From the NCBI RefSeq assembly GCF_014695975.1, contig NZ_JACJPI010000045.1:1-64000 (forward strand): DNA of 64,000 nt, written 5' to 3'. Every line of letters starts with the position of its first letter. The stretch's first letter is position 1. Shown piece after piece: positions 45,777-54,390 of this stretch. Source of the stretch: Leptolyngbya sp. FACHB-321 (lineage in GTDB: Bacteria; Cyanobacteriota; Cyanobacteriia; Leptolyngbyales; Leptolyngbyaceae). Both the position numbers and the translations under genes were made by a program. The notes beneath the pieces are model-generated. The model ran no database searches. It was given only the letters and a program-made list of their open reading frames with translations, and was not told where the DNA came from.

Positions 45777-46493
45777 ATGAGTGGCTTTAGCGATCGGTTC
45801 TATGGGCTGGTCAATCTGTTGTTACAAGCTCAATGCCCGCTTTGTCAGCGTACAACCGCAGATACCTTCTGCCAGGATTGCCAACGTCAAGTCCAACGGT
45901 GCCAATTTCCCAGTCCTGGGTGGATGCAGCAAGAGCAACTACCTGTATTCGCGTGGGGACGCTATAACGGCGCACTGCGACGCACGATCGCTGCCTTCAA
46001 GTACGAAAAGAAGCCCCACCTGTCGCAACCGCTAGCGCAGTGGTTGGCTCATGCCTGGTTAAACGCTACAGACCGCACTACAACCTTCACTGTTGTGCCA
46101 ATTCCGATGCACCCTAGTAAGCAACGGCAGCGCGGTTTTAACCAAGCGGAGCTATTGGCAACGCATTTCTGTGACCAAACTCGACTGTCGCTTCAAGCAC
46201 AGGGGTTAGCTCGATCGCGTGAAACCACGGCTCAGTTTGAGCTTTCAGCCAACGATCGTGAACAAAACCTGGCAGATGCCTTCAGCCTCGGTGCTGCCTT
46301 TCAGAAGCGATCGCCTACTGGCTCTGTTCTGCTCCTGGACGACATTTACACCACTGGCGCAACCGCTCGCTCCGCTGCCCAAACCCTTCGCCGTCATGGC
46401 ATTCGAGTACAAGGGCTAATCGTTCTAGCACGAGCGGAGCAAGAGCGTCAGGAGAATTCGCCACCAACATTATTTGACCAAAAGTACCGCTGA
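45777..46493 (+). CDS. comF: ComF-family phosphoribosyltransferase
   Basis: A 238-residue protein of the ComF family. A zinc-finger-like start has CPLCQRTTADTFCQDC, and the C-terminal phosphoribosyltransferase core has VPIPMHPSKQRQRGFNQAE and the PRPP motif VLLLDDIYTTGATARSA. In other bacteria ComF is needed for DNA uptake during natural transformation, though its enzymatic role is unclear. The length is normal. It is followed, 57 bases on, by the acylphosphatase gene, possibly in one transcript. Confidence 0.9.
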   Translation: MSGFSDRFYGLVNLLLQAQCPLCQRTTADTFCQDCQRQVQRCQFPSPGWMQQEQLPVFAWGRYNGALRRTIAAFKYEKKPHLSQPLAQWLAHAWLNATDRTTTFTVVPIPMHPSKQRQRGFNQAELLATHFCDQTRLSLQAQGLARSRETTAQFELSANDREQNLADAFSLGAAFQKRSPTGSVLLLDDIYTTGATARSAAQTLRRHGIRVQGLIVLARAEQERQENSPPTLFDQKYR

Positions 46494-46506
46494 AACGTTT
46501 TCGCTT

Positions 46507-46548
46507 AAACTAAGCCATACTCTTCACCCTCCACTTCTTCACCACCCA
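46507..46548 (-). repeat. GTGAAGAGTATGGC repeat, reverse orientation
   Basis: GCCATACTCTTCACCCTCCA and the following ACTTCTTCACCACCC are the reverse complement of the purine-rich unit found at 29676-29734 and 45613-45676. It ends two bases before the acylphosphatase start codon. Confidence 0.65.
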
Positions 46549-46550
46549 GC

Positions 46551-46826
46551 ATGGAACTGATTCGCGCACACGTATGGATTTCGGGACGGGTACAGGGTGT
46601 TGCTTATCGTATTTCGGCTACCAAAATTGCAACGCACCTGGGGTTAATGGGTTGGGTACGCAACTTGCCCGATGGTGGCGTGGAAGCGGTCTTTGAGGGC
46701 GAGGAAGCGGCGATCGAATCGATGCTACGCTGGTGCCATGAAGGACCACCAGAGGCGATCGTGGAACAGGTAAGAGCCTCGTATGAAACGCCAGAGGGTT
46801 TACAGTCGTTTAATATTCGGCGCTAG
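46551..46826 (+). CDS. acyP: Acylphosphatase
   Basis: A 91-residue enzyme that hydrolyses carboxyl-phosphate mixed anhydrides. The active-site Arg is in WISGRVQGVAYR (about residues 9-20) and the catalytic Asn in GWVRNLPDGGVEAVFEG. The family's usual GVGFR is GVAYR here. The length is exactly that of the family. No Shine-Dalgarno sequence is present because a repeat fills the 40 bases before the ATG. It may be translated from the comF transcript. Confidence 0.92.
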   Translation: MELIRAHVWISGRVQGVAYRISATKIATHLGLMGWVRNLPDGGVEAVFEGEEAAIESMLRWCHEGPPEAIVEQVRASYETPEGLQSFNIRR

Positions 46827-46889
46827 TGCAGAGCTATCTCAGAGGTCGCGTACGTGCATAGCTGCACGGCTTAACGACCTATAGTACTA

Positions 46890-46962
46890 CCCTGTCACCT
46901 CTTTACCTCTTCACCCCATCACCCTTCCACTCCATTACCTCTTCACCTTCCCAAGGTTCACC
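46890..46962 (-). repeat. CACCTCTTTACCTCTTCACC pyrimidine repeats
   Basis: Several degenerate copies of TACCTCTTCACC fill the spacer between two convergent genes. In reverse they read GGTGAAGAGGTA, the same family as the copies at 57832-57893. Confidence 0.6.
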
Positions 46963-46974
46963 GTCACGCACTTG

Positions 46975-48033
46975 CTAATGCGCCAGTTGCAGCGGTGTCG
47001 CAACCCGCTGGAGGTCGCGCAGTTTTTGCAGCACCAGCCCTTCTGTCAGTAGCCGCTTAGCTTCCTGGATGCCTGCTTCTAGCGATCGACAACTGCCGCA
47101 GCGCCACAGATAAAACCCACCGTTCCAGAGGGTTGACTGCATCAACTCAGAGGGCTGCCCTGCCAGCACAGTTAGCATTGCCTCAACAAACGTCGGTGTT
47201 GCTTCCAAGGCGACATTCTTACCCTCAAAGCCATAGTCACGGGGATGTAAGGTCAGGCGCTCAAAACCGATCGTCGGTGCACCCAAGCCAATAATCGCGG
47301 TACGCTCCCTGGGTAGATCGCAACTACCCTCCAAGCCTTTCACGCTGGTAAAGTGGGTGATGCCTCGCAGCGCGATCGCCTCCTGAAACATCAACTCCGT
47401 CGGCGGATGCACGAAACCAGAGACCAGGTGAACTTCTCCGGCATAAGGCGACCAGAGAAGTTCCATCGTTGCCAGGGGCGGACGCTTGCCAATCTGCTCC
47501 CGGTACGGCACCAAGCCATGTGCCAGCGGAAAGTGGGACGGTAAGTAAAGAAACCCAATGCCCGTGCTTTCTAAGACGTGTTGTACCTGTGCCAGGCTTA
47601 ACTGGCTCCAGTCAATGCCCAAGCCCCGCCAATAGTCAATGAGTGGTTCGCCCTCTTTCGTCGGCATCCGATCGCCCCCATGCGAAACCACCGGACAATT
47701 TGCGGTTGCTAACAGCAGCGCAAGTAACGGACTGAGGGGCGCCGTGCGCGATCGCCCGTCGTAGGGCACAGACAGCACCGTCACCGGATGCGCTGCCCCA
47801 ATCGGTTGCAGACGGGGACCGAGTGCCTCATACGCATCCAGCATTCCAGCCAGTTCAGTACCAGTCGGTCGCCGAATCCGATGGGCAATCATGAAGGCAC
47901 CAATTTGAGCAGGCGTTGCTTCCTGTAACAACATCATGCGGGTGGCAGCAGCAGCCTCCTCACGCGTAAGGGATTCGCTGGTGTGGGTGCCGCTACCGAC
48001 TTTGCGAAGCAGTTCTCTAAAGGCGTGACTCAT
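46975..48033 (-). CDS. Anthranilate phosphoribosyltransferase-like protein (TrpD2/YbiB type)
   Basis: A 352-residue protein with the glycosyltransferase family 3 fold. The N-terminal helical part is SLTREEAAAATRMMLLQEATPAQIGAFMIAHRIRRPTGTELAGM. The C-terminal core includes TANCPVVSHGGDRMPTKEG. The family's PRPP-binding GTGGD loop is replaced by VPYDGRSRTAPLSP, so it is unlikely to be the tryptophan-pathway enzyme. It resembles the nucleic-acid-binding TrpD2/YbiB group or a cyanobacterial variant. It is convergent with acyP and lies 134 bases from a LysR gene on the same strand. Confidence 0.78.
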   Translation of the reverse strand: MSHAFRELLRKVGSGTHTSESLTREEAAAATRMMLLQEATPAQIGAFMIAHRIRRPTGTELAGMLDAYEALGPRLQPIGAAHPVTVLSVPYDGRSRTAPLSPLLALLLATANCPVVSHGGDRMPTKEGEPLIDYWRGLGIDWSQLSLAQVQHVLESTGIGFLYLPSHFPLAHGLVPYREQIGKRPPLATMELLWSPYAGEVHLVSGFVHPPTELMFQEAIALRGITHFTSVKGLEGSCDLPRERTAIIGLGAPTIGFERLTLHPRDYGFEGKNVALEATPTFVEAMLTVLAGQPSELMQSTLWNGGFYLWRCGSCRSLEAGIQEAKRLLTEGLVLQKLRDLQRVATPLQLAH

Positions 48034-48167
48034 GACATTTGCTGAATGGATGCGATAAACGGGTGAGGCAATGGGGCAAGGCGATCGGGCGATACATTGC
48101 TGCTGACCAGAGCACTAGCAAACCGACGGCTTAACAGTTAACTAACAACCGTCACCTCATATTCGCC

Positions 48168-49139
48168 TCACTTGACGCTGACCGCCAGAGGCAACTCAAA
48201 TTTGGGCGGCAGTAAGGCAGCAACAAGGTTGAAGAAGTGCTGAATCGGTGGAATTTGCAGGCGATCGCGCGTTGTCACCAGTACGACCTGACGGGTGAAG
48301 GGCAGATCTACCATTGGTGGAGTGCTCGTGCCATTGGTAGAAGGCAAGCTGGGAGACAGCGATCGTACTGCTAACGTTGAGTCAGTATATGCCTCTGCTA
48401 GTGCCGTTTCGGGCAGTAGTGCTACCAGTTCACCCTGGCGTACTACGCCTCGGAAGGCATCTGGCGTATTCAGTTCCAGTGCGGCTCGTAGCGTGATCCC
48501 TCGCCGCTCAAATTGCTCTTGCACCAGCCGCTGCATACCATACCCATCCTTAAAGACGACCTGCGGATAGTTTGCCAGTTCATCCCAGGGAATCGTTTCA
48601 AACGCAGCTAGCGGATGGTTTGCGGCAAGCAATACTTTAATTGGCTCATCGTATAGCACCTGCACGACCATCTCTGGGCTAGTCGTCAAAAAGCGGTTGT
48701 GCATGACGATCGCCACATCTACCAACCCATCCCGCAGGACCTTGAGCGAGCGATCGCTGCCCAACGCTGTCACCCGCAGTTGCACATTAGGGTAATCGTG
48801 ACAGAACTGTTGCAGGACAGGCGGCAAGTGGTACGCGCAAATCGAATGAATGGCAGCAACGCAAAGCTCTGGCTGCTTGCCAGCAATTAAATCATCCAGA
48901 TCTTGAACCGCATTCAGCCATTCTTGACAAATCTTTTTGGCGCGAGGCAACAGGCGATCACCTGCGACCGTTAGCTTCGCCTGCGTTGTGCGATGAAACA
49001 ACGATATCCTCAGTGCTGTTTCCAGGCTTTGAATCTGACGACTAATAGCGGATTGGGTTACACCACAGCGTTGAGCAGCTTGCTGAAAGCTACCCGTCTC
49101 TGCCACTGCCAAAAACGCTTGCAATTGCTCTAGGCGCAT
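48168..49139 (-). CDS. LysR-family transcriptional regulator
   Basis: A 323-residue regulator. The N-terminal winged helix (MRLEQLQAFLAVAETGSFQQAAQRCGVTQSAISRQIQSLE) binds DNA, and a substrate-binding domain (about residues 90-300) with LCVAAIHSICAYHLPPVLQQF and VDVAIVMHNRF senses a small molecule. LysR proteins usually control neighbouring or metabolic genes and themselves. The nearest genes (TrpD-like downstream, COP23 upstream) give no clear target. The effector cannot be read from the sequence; CmpR/NdhR-like carbon or NtcB-like nitrogen roles are possible. Confidence 0.9.
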   Translation of the reverse strand: MRLEQLQAFLAVAETGSFQQAAQRCGVTQSAISRQIQSLETALRISLFHRTTQAKLTVAGDRLLPRAKKICQEWLNAVQDLDDLIAGKQPELCVAAIHSICAYHLPPVLQQFCHDYPNVQLRVTALGSDRSLKVLRDGLVDVAIVMHNRFLTTSPEMVVQVLYDEPIKVLLAANHPLAAFETIPWDELANYPQVVFKDGYGMQRLVQEQFERRGITLRAALELNTPDAFRGVVRQGELVALLPETALAEAYTDSTLAVRSLSPSLPSTNGTSTPPMVDLPFTRQVVLVTTRDRLQIPPIQHFFNLVAALLPPKFELPLAVSVK

Positions 49140-49254
49140 GAAAGGAGAAAAATGTAGTGAAGATCACAGCAATCGCTAAAAGTGACCTTAACGGATTTGT
49201 CCCTCTCGTTCGGTAGAGCTTGATACAGCCAATCGGCTCAATCGCCCCTGCTAA

Positions 49255-49280
49255 ACAAAAAGCCCTGCGAGGGCAGGGCT
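49255..49280 (-). terminator. Rho-independent terminator behind the COP23 gene
   Basis: On the minus strand an 8-bp perfect stem (AGCCCTGC / GCAGGGCT, 4-base loop) is followed by TTTTTGTTT. It lies about 70 bases behind the stop at 49352 and would end that transcript before the LysR gene. Confidence 0.85.
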
Positions 49281-49351
49281 AACGAATCATCAAAGCGCTC
49301 AGTCTAACAATTGCTCCAGTAACGTCAAGGCACTACTGAAACCTCAGATCG

Positions 49352-50185
49352 TTAGCGGAAGTTACCAGGATTCAGCCGTCTAGGAGCAGACGGAGTTGCT
49401 GCGCCACTGCGAAGCAGTTCTCCTGTGCCGCCATCACGTCGATCAAGGAACGGACGCAGGTTAATGCTATCGGAACCGCGAGTGGATTGCTGGGTATTCG
49501 CCAACCCACCAATCGCGCGTCCAATTTGATCAAGAATGCCGTTGCCACCACCACCCGTATAAGTATTTACACCCTGAGTTTGCTGACCGCTATCGGCGAT
49601 CGTCAGGTTTTGAAAAACACGATCGCGAGTAGATGTAGGGTCTTGACCATTCGGCACTGTCAACACAATGCGGCAGCTTGAAACCTTTTCAGTCGTGACG
49701 CAGACAGTGTTATAGCCATTCTCAACACCCGTCTTCATTTCTAGCAGCCCATCGGGACGGTACGACTCTAAGCGGCGGCTAATTTCAGCACAGCGACGAT
49801 TGGCATCCCAGCCACCGCCCATGTTGCTGGGCACTGCCCAGGGATACGCCTGGGATGCCTGGCTTTCGGGACGATACATTACCGTGGGCTGACCATTGGT
49901 TGTCTCACAGGTAAAGCGCGTGCCAGCAACGGTTGTCGTTGAGCCACTTGATGGGCTGGTTGTTGTACCGGGACGCTGTGGTTCTGTATCAACAATGACA
50001 TCACCCGAATTAGTTGGTGTGGTCGTACTTTGAGCAATTTGGAGCGTCTGTGCAGATGGAACGAAGGTCGGTGCCGCGATCGCAGCACTGCTTCCTAATA
50101 GCAACAAGGTAGCTAGCGAGGCTCCAATGCCGCTAGAACGCAAAACTGATCGCCCCAAACCGTTTCCTAACCCCTGTGACAACAT
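49352..50185 (-). CDS. COP23-domain secreted protein
   Basis: A 277-residue protein with an N-terminal signal (SVLRSSGIGASLATLLLLGSSAAIAAP, cleavage after AIA). The middle (about residues 85-215) matches the COP23 domain of a circadian-oscillating membrane protein described in unicellular cyanobacteria: FTCETTNGQPTVMYRPE, WAVPSNMGGGWDANRRCAEISRRLE and NTVCVTTEKVSSCRIVLTVP. Four Cys may form disulfides outside the cytosol. The flanks are Gly/Thr/Ser-rich. Function unknown. GAGGT eight bases upstream is the ribosome site, and a strong terminator follows. Confidence 0.86.
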   Translation of the reverse strand: MLSQGLGNGLGRSVLRSSGIGASLATLLLLGSSAAIAAPTFVPSAQTLQIAQSTTTPTNSGDVIVDTEPQRPGTTTSPSSGSTTTVAGTRFTCETTNGQPTVMYRPESQASQAYPWAVPSNMGGGWDANRRCAEISRRLESYRPDGLLEMKTGVENGYNTVCVTTEKVSSCRIVLTVPNGQDPTSTRDRVFQNLTIADSGQQTQGVNTYTGGGGNGILDQIGRAIGGLANTQQSTRGSDSINLRPFLDRRDGGTGELLRSGAATPSAPRRLNPGNFR

Positions 50186-50740
50186 AGCAAAGACCTCAAA
50201 AATACAGTGGTGACTAAAGCGACGACAAAGAAAGCAAAAAACTAATCAAGCGGCTACTGGCAATAGCGAAACCTCAGCATCAAAGCAGTATGGGCAGCGT
50301 TTGACACAGACCAGAGGGGGCAGGCGGCTTTGTAACTTAGGCACAGCTACTACTGTCTCGAACGACTTATCCACATCACTTAAAGTTCCTGCAATCAGGA
50401 ATGTTGAACGCTTTATCAACATTTCTTTGTATAGACAAGGTAAAAAGGTTTGTTCGTGAGTCTTTAGGCGTTAGCCTATGTGGGCTTTAAAGCTGAAAAC
50501 TGATGCTAATGAGGGCTAAAGAGGCACTATCATACTTAGCGCGATCGCCTGCACAAACGCTTGGTGAGAAGTGGTGAGGAGATAGTTGGCGCGATCGTTA
50601 GGTAAGGTCTATAACTTGTGCTGCTGCCTCACGTACACAGATAGCTGACTCAAACAACTGAGTTTCTTTCACAAAACTTTATTTCCAATCGTCAGGTATC
50701 GTATACTACGCCTTGGTGATTAGAAGGAGCAGAACTGTAA
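50186..50740. promoter_or_regulatory. 555-base divergent control region of COP23 and crtR genes
   Basis: No coding frame is seen. Close to crtR, TATACT at 50702-50707 is a good -10 candidate, but a clear -35 box is absent 17 bases upstream, so an activator may be needed. A strong ribosome site (GAAGGAG near 50722-50728) precedes the ATG at 50741. Confidence 0.4.
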
Positions 50741-51703
50741 ATGTCGGAGGCAGTGAAGCCCCTGACGGTGCCTAAGGAGTTGCTGGGTCCCCCTAGCAAT
50801 TTCAATCCAACCCTGCTGATGTTTCTGGTATCAGTAGTGCTGGCAGCGGTATCTACTCTGGGTTACTTTTGTTGGCACTGGTCTCACTGGTGCAGTTTCT
50901 TGCTCAATTTTGTGGCACTGCACATGGTTGGCACAGTGATTCATGATGCTTGCCATAACGTTGCACACCGAAACAAAACACTCAACGCTGTCTTGGGTCA
51001 CGTTAGCGCGCTGATGCTCTGCTTTTCGTTTCCAGTGTTTACACGGGTACATATGAAGCATCACGCTCATGTGAATGATCCTCATAACGATCCGGATCAT
51101 GTTGTGTCTACGGCTGGACCGTTGTGGATTATTAACGCCCGCTTTATGTACCACGAGTTCTACTTCTTCCAGCGCAAGCTATGGCGGAAGTATGAGCTGT
51201 GGGAGTGGCTCGTGGCTCGGTTAATCTTAGGGACGATCGTTTGGTCGTCGTTCCGGTTTGGCTTTACAGACTACGTGTTTAACTATTGGTTTGTGCCGCT
51301 TGCCCTAGTGGGACTGGCGTTAGGGCTGTTCTTTGACTACTTGCCGCATCGCCCCTTTGATGAGCGCGATCGCTGGAAGAACGCAAGGGTCTACCCAAAT
51401 AAAGCGCTCAACCTGCTAATCATGGGGCAGAACTACCACTTAGTCCATCACCTTTGGCCCTCTGTTCCCTGGTACCACTATCAAACTGCCTACTTTGCAA
51501 CGAAGCCGCTGCTAGATGCCAAAGGTTCGCACCAATCGCTCGGCATCTGCCAAACACCGAAGGACTTTTTTGGGTTTCTTTACGACGTTGCTGTAGGTAT
51601 CCGCTTCCATAAAACACAACCGCCTGTAGTAAGCTTGCCCAACGAAAATGTTGTCGTTTTACAGACCGTTCAACCGGAAGCGGAGGCTGCCTCTAACCTA
51701 TAA
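50741..51703 (+). CDS. crtR: Beta-carotene hydroxylase
   Basis: A 320-residue membrane di-iron oxygenase that hydroxylates beta-carotene rings to zeaxanthin. The three His boxes are HDACHNVAH (about residues 68-76), HMKHHAHVN (104-112) and NYHLVHHLWP (about 227-236). Four or more membrane helices surround them (LLMFLVSVVLAAVSTLGYF and others). The sequence is much closer to cyanobacterial CrtR than to the CrtZ type or to fatty acid desaturases. It has its own promoter and a good ribosome site. Confidence 0.94.
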   Translation: MSEAVKPLTVPKELLGPPSNFNPTLLMFLVSVVLAAVSTLGYFCWHWSHWCSFLLNFVALHMVGTVIHDACHNVAHRNKTLNAVLGHVSALMLCFSFPVFTRVHMKHHAHVNDPHNDPDHVVSTAGPLWIINARFMYHEFYFFQRKLWRKYELWEWLVARLILGTIVWSSFRFGFTDYVFNYWFVPLALVGLALGLFFDYLPHRPFDERDRWKNARVYPNKALNLLIMGQNYHLVHHLWPSVPWYHYQTAYFATKPLLDAKGSHQSLGICQTPKDFFGFLYDVAVGIRFHKTQPPVVSLPNENVVVLQTVQPEAEAASNL

Positions 51704-51882
51704 AAGCGCTATTCAGAAACCGCAAATATCGCTATCCTGCTTTACAGATTAGTTACTTCTGTAGAGCGATGGCGATCGTGCTACAAAATCTATCCAGGTA
51801 GAGAGACCTTCGACCGGGCGTTTCCTCAATAATAGGGGTATAACAAGAACTCTAAATCTTGAGTCAATTTGAGGAAAAAACT

Positions 51883-52263
51883 ATGGTTGGAAGTCTCTTA
51901 ACCGTGTTGGCTACAGCACTCAGTCTGCTTGTAGTCGATCTAGCTGTCCCTGGCGTTGATCTTGCTACCTTTCCAGCAGCGTTGATTGCAGCCGTTTCAA
52001 TCGGGCTAGTGAACGCGTTTGTGAAGCCCGTTCTATCCACCCTGTCTTTGCCACTTAACTTCCTCACGCTAGGCACTTTTTCTCTAGTCGTAAACGGTCT
52101 TTGCTTCTGGCTCGCATCAGTGCTGGTACCTGGCTTTAGAGTTGATGGGTTGCTTGCATTCATTCTTGGTCCAGTTGTGCTGTCTCTAGCTAGCACATTC
52201 TTGAACCGCTACTTTGCTGAACGTAACGTTGGCGTACTGCCAGAAGCAAAGCCTGAGGTTTAA
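51883..52263 (+). CDS. Phage holin family 4 / YvlD-like membrane protein
   Basis: A 126-residue membrane protein with four hydrophobic segments (VGSLLTVLATALSLLVVDLAV, FPAALIAAVSIGLVNAFV, NFLTLGTFSLVVNGLCFWLA and LLAFILGPVVLSLASTFL). The patterns VNAFVKPVLSTLSLPLNFLTLGTFSLVVNG are diagnostic for this family, which despite its name is chromosomal and of unknown function (YvlD in Bacillus). The ATG at 51883 follows a GAGGAAA ribosome site; a TTG at 51859 is less likely. Confidence 0.85.
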   Translation: MVGSLLTVLATALSLLVVDLAVPGVDLATFPAALIAAVSIGLVNAFVKPVLSTLSLPLNFLTLGTFSLVVNGLCFWLASVLVPGFRVDGLLAFILGPVVLSLASTFLNRYFAERNVGVLPEAKPEV

Positions 52264-52329
52264 TATCTGACAACGTTTGGCGCTTGCGATAGAGAGCGCT
52301 AAAGCGTGTTGTTAAAATTTGGAGTCAGC

Positions 52330-52367
52330 AAAAAGGGGCATCATAATCAACTGTGATGTCCCTTTTT
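52330..52367. terminator. Bidirectional Rho-independent terminator
   Basis: A 14-bp stem (AAAAAGGGGCATCA with TGATGTCCCTTTTT, one G-T pair) with a 10-base loop lies between the convergent holin-like and aroH genes. A and T tracts on the two sides let it stop transcripts from both directions. Confidence 0.88.
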
Positions 52368-52422
52368 ATCGATCGCTTGAGAGCATTCGGCAGCAAGCAG
52401 GCGTACAAGTTTTAAACTGAAT

Positions 52423-52827
52423 CTACAGAGTCGATTTTGCAATCAAGTTAGCCTGAGCGATCGTCCAATCAGGGCGCAAACTTCTAGCATGACGCAGATA
52501 CGGATGGTAGATCTCCAGGTCTGGGTTGGGCGTATTGAAATGGATCAAGAAGCGGATACAACGCTCCATGCTTCCTTCGACGTGCATTTGCTGTACATCT
52601 AGCAAAGGAACATTTGACCAATGTGGTCGTTCGCGAGCGATCGAAGCTGGAAATGTGGCATCCAGATCGCGGGTAGCTGAAAAAGTGGCACTCACAATTT
52701 CATTAGGATCGAGTTGATTATGGTTCTCCAACTCATCTAGCAGTTCATGCACCGCTTCTCGAATCGCCTCAATGGAATTTTCCGAGACGGTTGTTGCCCC
52801 GCGCACTGCTCGCACTTTCCAACCCAC
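52423..52827 (-). CDS. aroH: AroH-type chorismate mutase
   Basis: A 134-residue enzyme that turns chorismate into prephenate for phenylalanine and tyrosine synthesis. The AroH-class start is WKVRAVRGATTVSENSIEAI. Other active-site parts are SATFSATRDLDATFPA and VPLLDVQQMHVEGSMERCIRFLIHF, with Arg and Cys/Glu residues as in the Bacillus enzyme. The GTG at 52827 follows GGAGG by seven bases, which decides it over the ATG at 52863. It ends in front of a bidirectional terminator. Confidence 0.93.
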   Translation of the reverse strand: MGWKVRAVRGATTVSENSIEAIREAVHELLDELENHNQLDPNEIVSATFSATRDLDATFPASIARERPHWSNVPLLDVQQMHVEGSMERCIRFLIHFNTPNPDLEIYHPYLRHARSLRPDWTIAQANLIAKSTL

Positions 52828-53030
52828 GCTTAATCCTCCGCACTCAACTAAGGTTTTAATCATATCCAGAACTGAATAATGGCTCCCTGGCTCTGCAAGA
52901 ACCTGAGTTCAATCATGGCTGATCTTTATTGTGGCTGCCAATGCTTTGGTCAAGATTTCACAGCACCAGCAGGAACAGCGATCGAAATAAAGAACTGCTG
53001 CACATAAGAAAGCATTTGCTTAAAGTGCAC

Positions 53031-53870
53031 TCAGGGTCGATACAACCAAAGCGGTAAACCACTCGTTGCCAATTCAAACTCTAACCATTCCATGCCAACT
53101 GATAATCCTGGTATTGCGGCAAGCTGACCAACGTTACTAGCATCCCGCGAAAACAAGCGATTGAGCAGAGGTTTACGCTCTTCTAGCGTGAAACAACGAG
53201 TCTTCTCAGGATCTAGCCCTACAAGTTCTGCTGCCCAACAACGGGCATCCTCTTCAGTGCCCAGTCGATCGACCAATCCAAGTGCCAACGCTTGCTGTCC
53301 TGTGAACACACGCCCATCCGCGAAGCTTCGTACTGTTTCTGCAGCTAATTTGCGCCCATCCGCTACTGTTTGGACAAACTGCTGGTAGCTGACATCAATC
53401 AGCTCTTGCAAAATTGTTTTTTCAGATTCAGTGATTTCGCGATCAAACGCGAGAATGTCCTTATAGGGACCCGACTTCACAACTTTGAAGGAGACACCAA
53501 CCTTTTCTAGCAGTCGTTCCAGGTTATTGCCCCGCAAAATCACCCCAATACTGCCTGTGATCGTGCCAGGGTTTGCCACAATATATTCAGCACCCATACC
53601 GATGTAAACGCCGCCGGATGCTGAGATGTTGCCAAAGCTCGCCACAATTTTGGTTTTGCGTTGCAGTTTCTTCAGTGCTTCGTAAATTTCCTGCGAATCG
53701 CCGACAGTACCGCCAGGGCTGTCAATTCGCAGCAGTAGGGCAGGAAACCGTCGCTCTTCAACGGTCTTGAGTGCTTCTAAAACGCGCTTTCGGGTTGCAC
53801 CCGCGATCGCGCCATTAATTTCAATGCGAGCAATTTGTTTTTGAAAGCGGGGCTTAAAGGGCCAGATCAT
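53031..53870 (-). CDS. sppA: Signal peptide peptidase SppA (short form)
   Basis: A 279-residue S49-family serine protease that degrades cleaved signal peptides at the membrane. The Ser nucleophile is in SGGVYIGMGAEYIVANPGTITGSIGVI, and the catalytic Lys in the short form is expected in the conserved RIDSPGGTVGDSQEIYEAL or SGPYKDI region. There is no strong N-terminal membrane helix, only IWPFKPRFQKQIARIEINGAI, so it may be soluble or peripheral. The length fits the single-domain bacterial SppA. It stands alone. Confidence 0.92.
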   Translation of the reverse strand: MIWPFKPRFQKQIARIEINGAIAGATRKRVLEALKTVEERRFPALLLRIDSPGGTVGDSQEIYEALKKLQRKTKIVASFGNISASGGVYIGMGAEYIVANPGTITGSIGVILRGNNLERLLEKVGVSFKVVKSGPYKDILAFDREITESEKTILQELIDVSYQQFVQTVADGRKLAAETVRSFADGRVFTGQQALALGLVDRLGTEEDARCWAAELVGLDPEKTRCFTLEERKPLLNRLFSRDASNVGQLAAIPGLSVGMEWLEFELATSGLPLWLYRP

Positions 53871-54390
53871 AATGAGTTCGTGCAGATTAGTTTCGATGTC
53901 GTTGAGCGGTCAGCCTTTGCTTTGGAGCTATAGCCTACATCTGGGAGCATAGCCAGAGCTTAAAAGCTGAAAACTAACATTGGAGGCAGTTTGCGCTGCT
54001 AAGAGAGTGACTATAGCTTGATATTATGTAGCTGCGATCGCCATCGCCAGATGCAGAACAGCGGCATCGACACATAACACTTAACTAGCGCTTAACCTTT
54101 AGTGTGCCTTATTCTCAGACTTTAAACTAATGAATGGGTAATCAACCACTGGGCAAAGAAGCTGCCAACTCTTACTCTGGTCGGTATAGCTTTAGCCTTA
54201 GAGAGCTAGTGAAACAACGTTGCCACAGTAAGCATTAAATCACGCTCTAATTTACTTAACATAACTACAAGTTTAGCTACAATTACTGAAAAGCTGTGCG
54301 ATCGCTGTATGACATGAGCGATCGCGCGTCTAAAAGGATACGTTCTGAGCGATTCGCTCCTGCAATACTTACGGTACGCCTTGCTGACCT
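53871..54390. other. 520-base gene-free region
   Basis: This spacer separates the divergent sppA and exporter genes. I see no gene. A 34-codon frame at 54134-54238 has no ribosome site or recognisable product and is not called. Scattered gcgatcgc sites are the only feature. Confidence 0.4.

Noticed and set aside
51883-52263. Prophage remnant suggested by the holin family name
   Set aside because: The family is widespread in chromosomes without phage context, and no other phage gene or integration site is near.
54134-54238. 34-codon open frame in the sppA/exporter spacer
   Set aside because: There is no ribosome site, no recognisable motif and no neighbour that suggests a function; a frame of this length is expected by chance.
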